DNA from: SZUA-430 sp031413635
GTDB lineage: Bacteria > Pseudomonadota > Alphaproteobacteria > Micropepsales > Micropepsaceae
Assembly (NCBI GenBank): GCA_031413635.1
Contig: JANOFM010000122.1
Span: 1 to 16,559 of the forward strand
DNA: 16,559 bases
Direction of reading: 5' to 3'
The notes beneath the pieces were generated by a model. It ran no database searches. It was not told the DNA's origin and saw nothing but the letters and a program-made list of their open reading frames with translations. The translations under genes and the position numbers were made by a program. Shown in pieces: positions 14,228 through 16,559 of this stretch; position 1 is the first letter of the stretch, and every line of letters begins with the position of its first letter.

Positions 14228-15559
14228 GTGAATTTCTCGCGGTTCTTGGTGCGCGGCAAGAATGCCGGTGCCGGTTCATCGCCGGTTACTAACGATCCGC
14301 GCGCGCTACGCGGCGACGGTGCCGAGATCGCGGATTCCATCGCCAATTTCTTGAACCGCACCGGTCTGTTCGACCGCGAAGCCTATTCCCGCCTCTACGC
14401 CGACGTCGCCAAATCGGGACTCGATCCGTTGCATCATTTCGTGCGTGTCGGCATCCACGCCGGCCGCCAATTCACGAGCCAGGAAACGATCGCGCGCCTA
14501 TGGCGCGAGGTCTTGCGCGCCGATGCCTCCACGCCGCCATCGCCCGCAATGCCGCTGGCTGACGCGGTCCGCTATCGCGTCGCGATCTATGTCTCGAGTG
14601 TCGGCAATTTCTTCATGACCGAGATCGGCGAAATCTTGAAGGCGGGGTTCGCCGAAGCCGGCATACACGCTGAGCTGCGCAACGAAAGCGGCCAGCCGCA
14701 GCGCGACGCCACCCATCACATCGTCGTCGCGCCGCACGAGTTCTTCACGCTGGGCGACGGGCGGCGTTGGGCAAACGACGAGTTCGTCTCGCGCGCCATC
14801 TTGTTTTCAACCGAACAGATTCAGACTCCATGGTTTGCGCTCTCGCTCGTGTTCTTGCTGCGTGCGAAAGCCGTCGCCGACATGAACGGCCAGAACGCCG
14901 CAATCTTGCGAAAGGCCGGCATCCGCGCGGCGGCGATTCAGCCCGGACATGCACCCTCGTTCGAACCCTTCGCACTTCAAGCGACGCTGAATGACGTGCC
15001 GGCCCTGGCGGGCCTTTCGCCTGAGGTGCGCGATTATGACGTGGCAGACGATCGTTTCGCCACGCGACCGCTCGATGTTTTGTTTTTGGGACACCACTCG
15101 CCGCGCCGGGAAAAGCACTTGGCGGCTTACGCCGGAAAATTCGCGGATTTGAACACATTCATCTATGTCCCCCGTTCGGCCAAGCCGCTTGCGCCCGAAC
15201 ACAATCCGATGGCCTCCTCGAAAGTGTCGGCGGCGCTTCTTCAGCGCGCGAAGATCCTCCTGAACATTCATCGAGACGATTACACCTATTTCGAATGGTG
15301 GCGCCTGATGCAGGCATTCTGGCACAAGGCTGTCGTCGTCACCGAACCTTGCTTTCCCCATGCTGTATTCAAGCCGGGTGAACACTATTTCGAGGAATCC
15401 CCGCGCCACATCCACCATTTGATCGCTTGGCTTGCGCACACGCCGGACGGCCAAGCGCGAGCGCAAGAGATGCGCGCGCGTGCATTCGAAACATTCACCG
15501 GTCGAACCACCGCAAAGGCCGCCGCAATCGCACTGCTGCGCATGCAGGAGGCATCGTGA
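14228..15559 (+). CDS. Glycosyltransferase, family-1-like, with N-terminal FDxxxY/DPxxH motif
   Basis: The 443-residue protein starts at GTG 14228, with AGAGGG (14211-14216) upstream. Residues 46-82 carry the short module often found before glycosyltransferase domains: GLFDREAYSRLYADVAKSG, then DPLHHFVRVGIHAGR. Residues about 118-330 form a Rossmann-like region (YRVAIYVSSVGN; THHIVVAPHEFF; AILFSTEQIQTPWF; LDVLFLGHHSPRREKHL). The C-terminal 'AKILLNIHRDDYTYFEWWRLMQAFWHKAVVVTE' region resembles the nucleotide-sugar-binding half of GT-B enzymes of the Glyco_trans_1_2 (CgeB-like) group. Sugar and linkage are unknown. Its position after rfbC suggests work on the rhamnose-containing glycan. The downstream gene starts inside its stop (GTGA), indicating coupling. 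Confidence 0.8.
   Translation: MNFSRFLVRGKNAGAGSSPVTNDPRALRGDGAEIADSIANFLNRTGLFDREAYSRLYADVAKSGLDPLHHFVRVGIHAGRQFTSQETIARLWREVLRADASTPPSPAMPLADAVRYRVAIYVSSVGNFFMTEIGEILKAGFAEAGIHAELRNESGQPQRDATHHIVVAPHEFFTLGDGRRWANDEFVSRAILFSTEQIQTPWFALSLVFLLRAKAVADMNGQNAAILRKAGIRAAAIQPGHAPSFEPFALQATLNDVPALAGLSPEVRDYDVADDRFATRPLDVLFLGHHSPRREKHLAAYAGKFADLNTFIYVPRSAKPLAPEHNPMASSKVSAALLQRAKILLNIHRDDYTYFEWWRLMQAFWHKAVVVTEPCFPHAVFKPGEHYFEESPRHIHHLIAWLAHTPDGQARAQEMRARAFETFTGRTTAKAAAIALLRMQEAS
15546..15551 (+). promoter_or_regulatory. Strong Shine-Dalgarno that fixes the GTG start of the family 2 glycosyltransferase
   Basis: AGGAGG lies 4 bases before GTG 15556 and within the last codons of the upstream gene. It favours this start over the ATG at 15427, which would overlap the upstream gene by 130 bases and add an unlikely basic extension. 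Confidence 0.75.
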
Positions 15560-16308
15560 GTCTCTTCCCGCGCCCGGTAAGAATCATCGACGAAACAACG
15601 CCAAGGGTGTCGCCGTCGGTCTCGGTGATCGTGACCCTCTATAACTACGCTCGTTACGTCGAGGAGTGTCTGGACTCGATCGCAGCGCAAACACAAGAAA
15701 ATCTCGAGCTGGTGGTCGTCGACGACTGCTCCCAGGATGGCGGCTTGGATATTGCGCGCAATTGGCTTGACCGGAATGAGTCGAATTTCGCCGCCCACCG
15801 CGTCATCGCGCACACGGAGAATATGGGTCTGCCCTACGCACGCAACACCGCGTTTTCAAATGCGCGGGCAAGCAGCGTTTTCGTCATGGACGCGGACAAC
15901 GCACTTTATCCGCGCGCCATCGAACGCTGCATGCAAGCCATGACGGACAGCGGCGCCGCCGGCGCCTATACGCAGTTGGAAATTTTCGGCGAACGCACCG
16001 GACTGGGCCTCGCCGATTTTTGGAGCAAGGAGCGCTTCAAGCCGATGAACTACATCGACGCGATGGCCCTGGTCGCGAAGTCCGCGTGGCAACAAGTCGG
16101 TGGATACACGCAACTGGGCGCGAACGGCTGGGAGGATTATGACTTCTGGTGCAAGTTCGTCGAGCACGGATTGAGCTGCGCGTTCGTGCCGGAAGTTCTT
16201 TGTCGTTACCGCAGCCATGCATCGTCGATGTCGAGCTTGGAAACCAATCCGAACGCGCCCAGTTTGATTTTGGAAATGTCGCGGCGTCATCCCTGGCTCG
16301 AACTCTAG
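15556..16308 (+). CDS. Glycosyltransferase family 2 (GT-A fold)
   Basis: The 250-residue protein has a complete GT2 core. 'SVSVIVTLYNYARYVEECLDSI' begins at residue 21. The nucleotide-binding 'ELVVVDDCSQDGG' (51-63) and 'TENMGLPYARNTAF' (88-100) follow. 'VFVMDADN' (108-115) contains the metal-binding DxD at 112-114, and 'GGYTQLGANGWEDYDFW' (182-198) carries the acceptor-base ED motif at 193-194. No membrane segment is seen, so it is cytosolic or peripheral. The start is GTG at 15556 inside the upstream stop (GTGA) with a strong AGGAGG. The sugar is unknown; it probably adds a residue to the same surface glycan. The stop is only 10 bases from the convergent gene's stop. Confidence 0.92.
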   Translation: MSLFPRPVRIIDETTPRVSPSVSVIVTLYNYARYVEECLDSIAAQTQENLELVVVDDCSQDGGLDIARNWLDRNESNFAAHRVIAHTENMGLPYARNTAFSNARASSVFVMDADNALYPRAIERCMQAMTDSGAAGAYTQLEIFGERTGLGLADFWSKERFKPMNYIDAMALVAKSAWQQVGGYTQLGANGWEDYDFWCKFVEHGLSCAFVPEVLCRYRSHASSMSSLETNPNAPSLILEMSRRHPWLEL

Positions 16309-16318
16309 GTTCGGCCCG

Positions 16319-16559
16319 TCAGTTCAGAATTTTTCGCAACGCCTCGATCGTCGTCTCGAGCGGTGCCGCCGTCTTCATGAAGTCTTGCGCGGCCGCACCC
16401 GCCGCCTGCGCGGCTTGTCGAAGCCCGTCATCCTCGAACGCGCGCCTCACTGCTTCTGCGAACTTCCCAGGCTCGAACGGCTGCACGAGGATGCCCGCGC
16501 CAAGCGCCTCGAGCCGCCGGCCCGCGACCAGCGCCTCGAAATGGCGCGGACAAACGATG
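16319..16559 (-). CDS. Glycosyltransferase-like protein, C-terminal part only
   Basis: A minus-strand frame enters at the right edge and ends with TGA at 16321-16319, giving 80 residues. They read 'IVCPRHFEALVAGRRLEALG', then 'AGILVQPFEPGKFAEAVRRA' and a helical tail ending ALRKILN. This is the pattern of the C-terminal half of GT-B enzymes such as MurG or glucuronosyltransferase-like proteins: a loop that would contain the nucleotide-binding residues, then 'LGAG', then a 'F-x-x-x-x-F-x-x-A-V' helix. The start and N-terminal half are outside the window. Assignment is reasonable but partial. It converges on the GT2 gene with no visible terminator between them. Confidence 0.65.
   Translation of the reverse strand, partial: IVCPRHFEALVAGRRLEALGAGILVQPFEPGKFAEAVRRAFEDDGLRQAAQAAGAAAQDFMKTAAPLETTIEALRKILN

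Overview
The window looks like a chromosomal segment of a GC-rich alphaproteobacterium. The pointers are the overall high GC with G/C-ending codons, a GTTC-N7-GTTC motif of the alphaproteobacterial LexA type, and a 17-kDa-antigen-like glycine-zipper protein. The exact order cannot be fixed from the sequence; Rhodospirillales or a relative is a guess.

The left end (1-1384) is a small accessory patch. It holds the tail of a SnoaL/NTF2-like protein, an imperfect inverted repeat, and a DUF433/DUF5615 antitoxin-toxin-type pair whose DUF5615 partner is frameshifted. It also holds a gene-poor stretch carrying a sigma70-like promoter overlapped by a LexA-type (SOS) box with no obvious downstream gene, plus a cluster of five GTGATGG direct repeats.

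The middle (1385-7717) holds envelope and housekeeping genes. Three on the minus strand are co-oriented: a lipoprotein of unknown function, a DUF4337 membrane protein, and a penicillin/acyl-homoserine-lactone acylase-family Ntn hydrolase with its Ser in a GSNA motif. Divergent from them on the plus strand are a secreted protein of unknown function (399 aa), a glycine-zipper 17-kDa-antigen-like protein, and a GNAT acetyltransferase.

The right half (7902-16559) is a surface-polysaccharide locus. A visibly lower-GC cassette encodes an RgpF-like rhamnan-synthesis-F protein with an extra N-terminal domain and a sulfotransferase-like protein, translationally coupled. A convergent single-TM protein of unknown function follows. 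Next comes a complete dTDP-L-rhamnose operon in the order rfbB-rfbD-rfbA-rfbC, with every junction a 4-base ATGA overlap. Two glycosyltransferases follow, coupled through a GTGA overlap and both starting with GTG: one carries an N-terminal FD-x-x-Y...DP-x-x-H motif and a family-1-like C-terminus, the other is a GT-A family 2 enzyme. The window ends in the C-terminus of a convergent glycosyltransferase-like protein. Together they suggest a rhamnose-containing O-antigen or capsule: rfbBDAC makes dTDP-rhamnose, the glycosyltransferases and RgpF-like protein build the glycan, and the sulfotransferase-like protein may decorate it.

I found no CRISPR array, rRNA, convincing tRNA or intact mobile element. 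The best leads for something undescribed are the orphan SOS promoter beside the damaged DUF433/DUF5615 pair, the low-GC glycan cassette, and the two unrecognised exported or anchored proteins.
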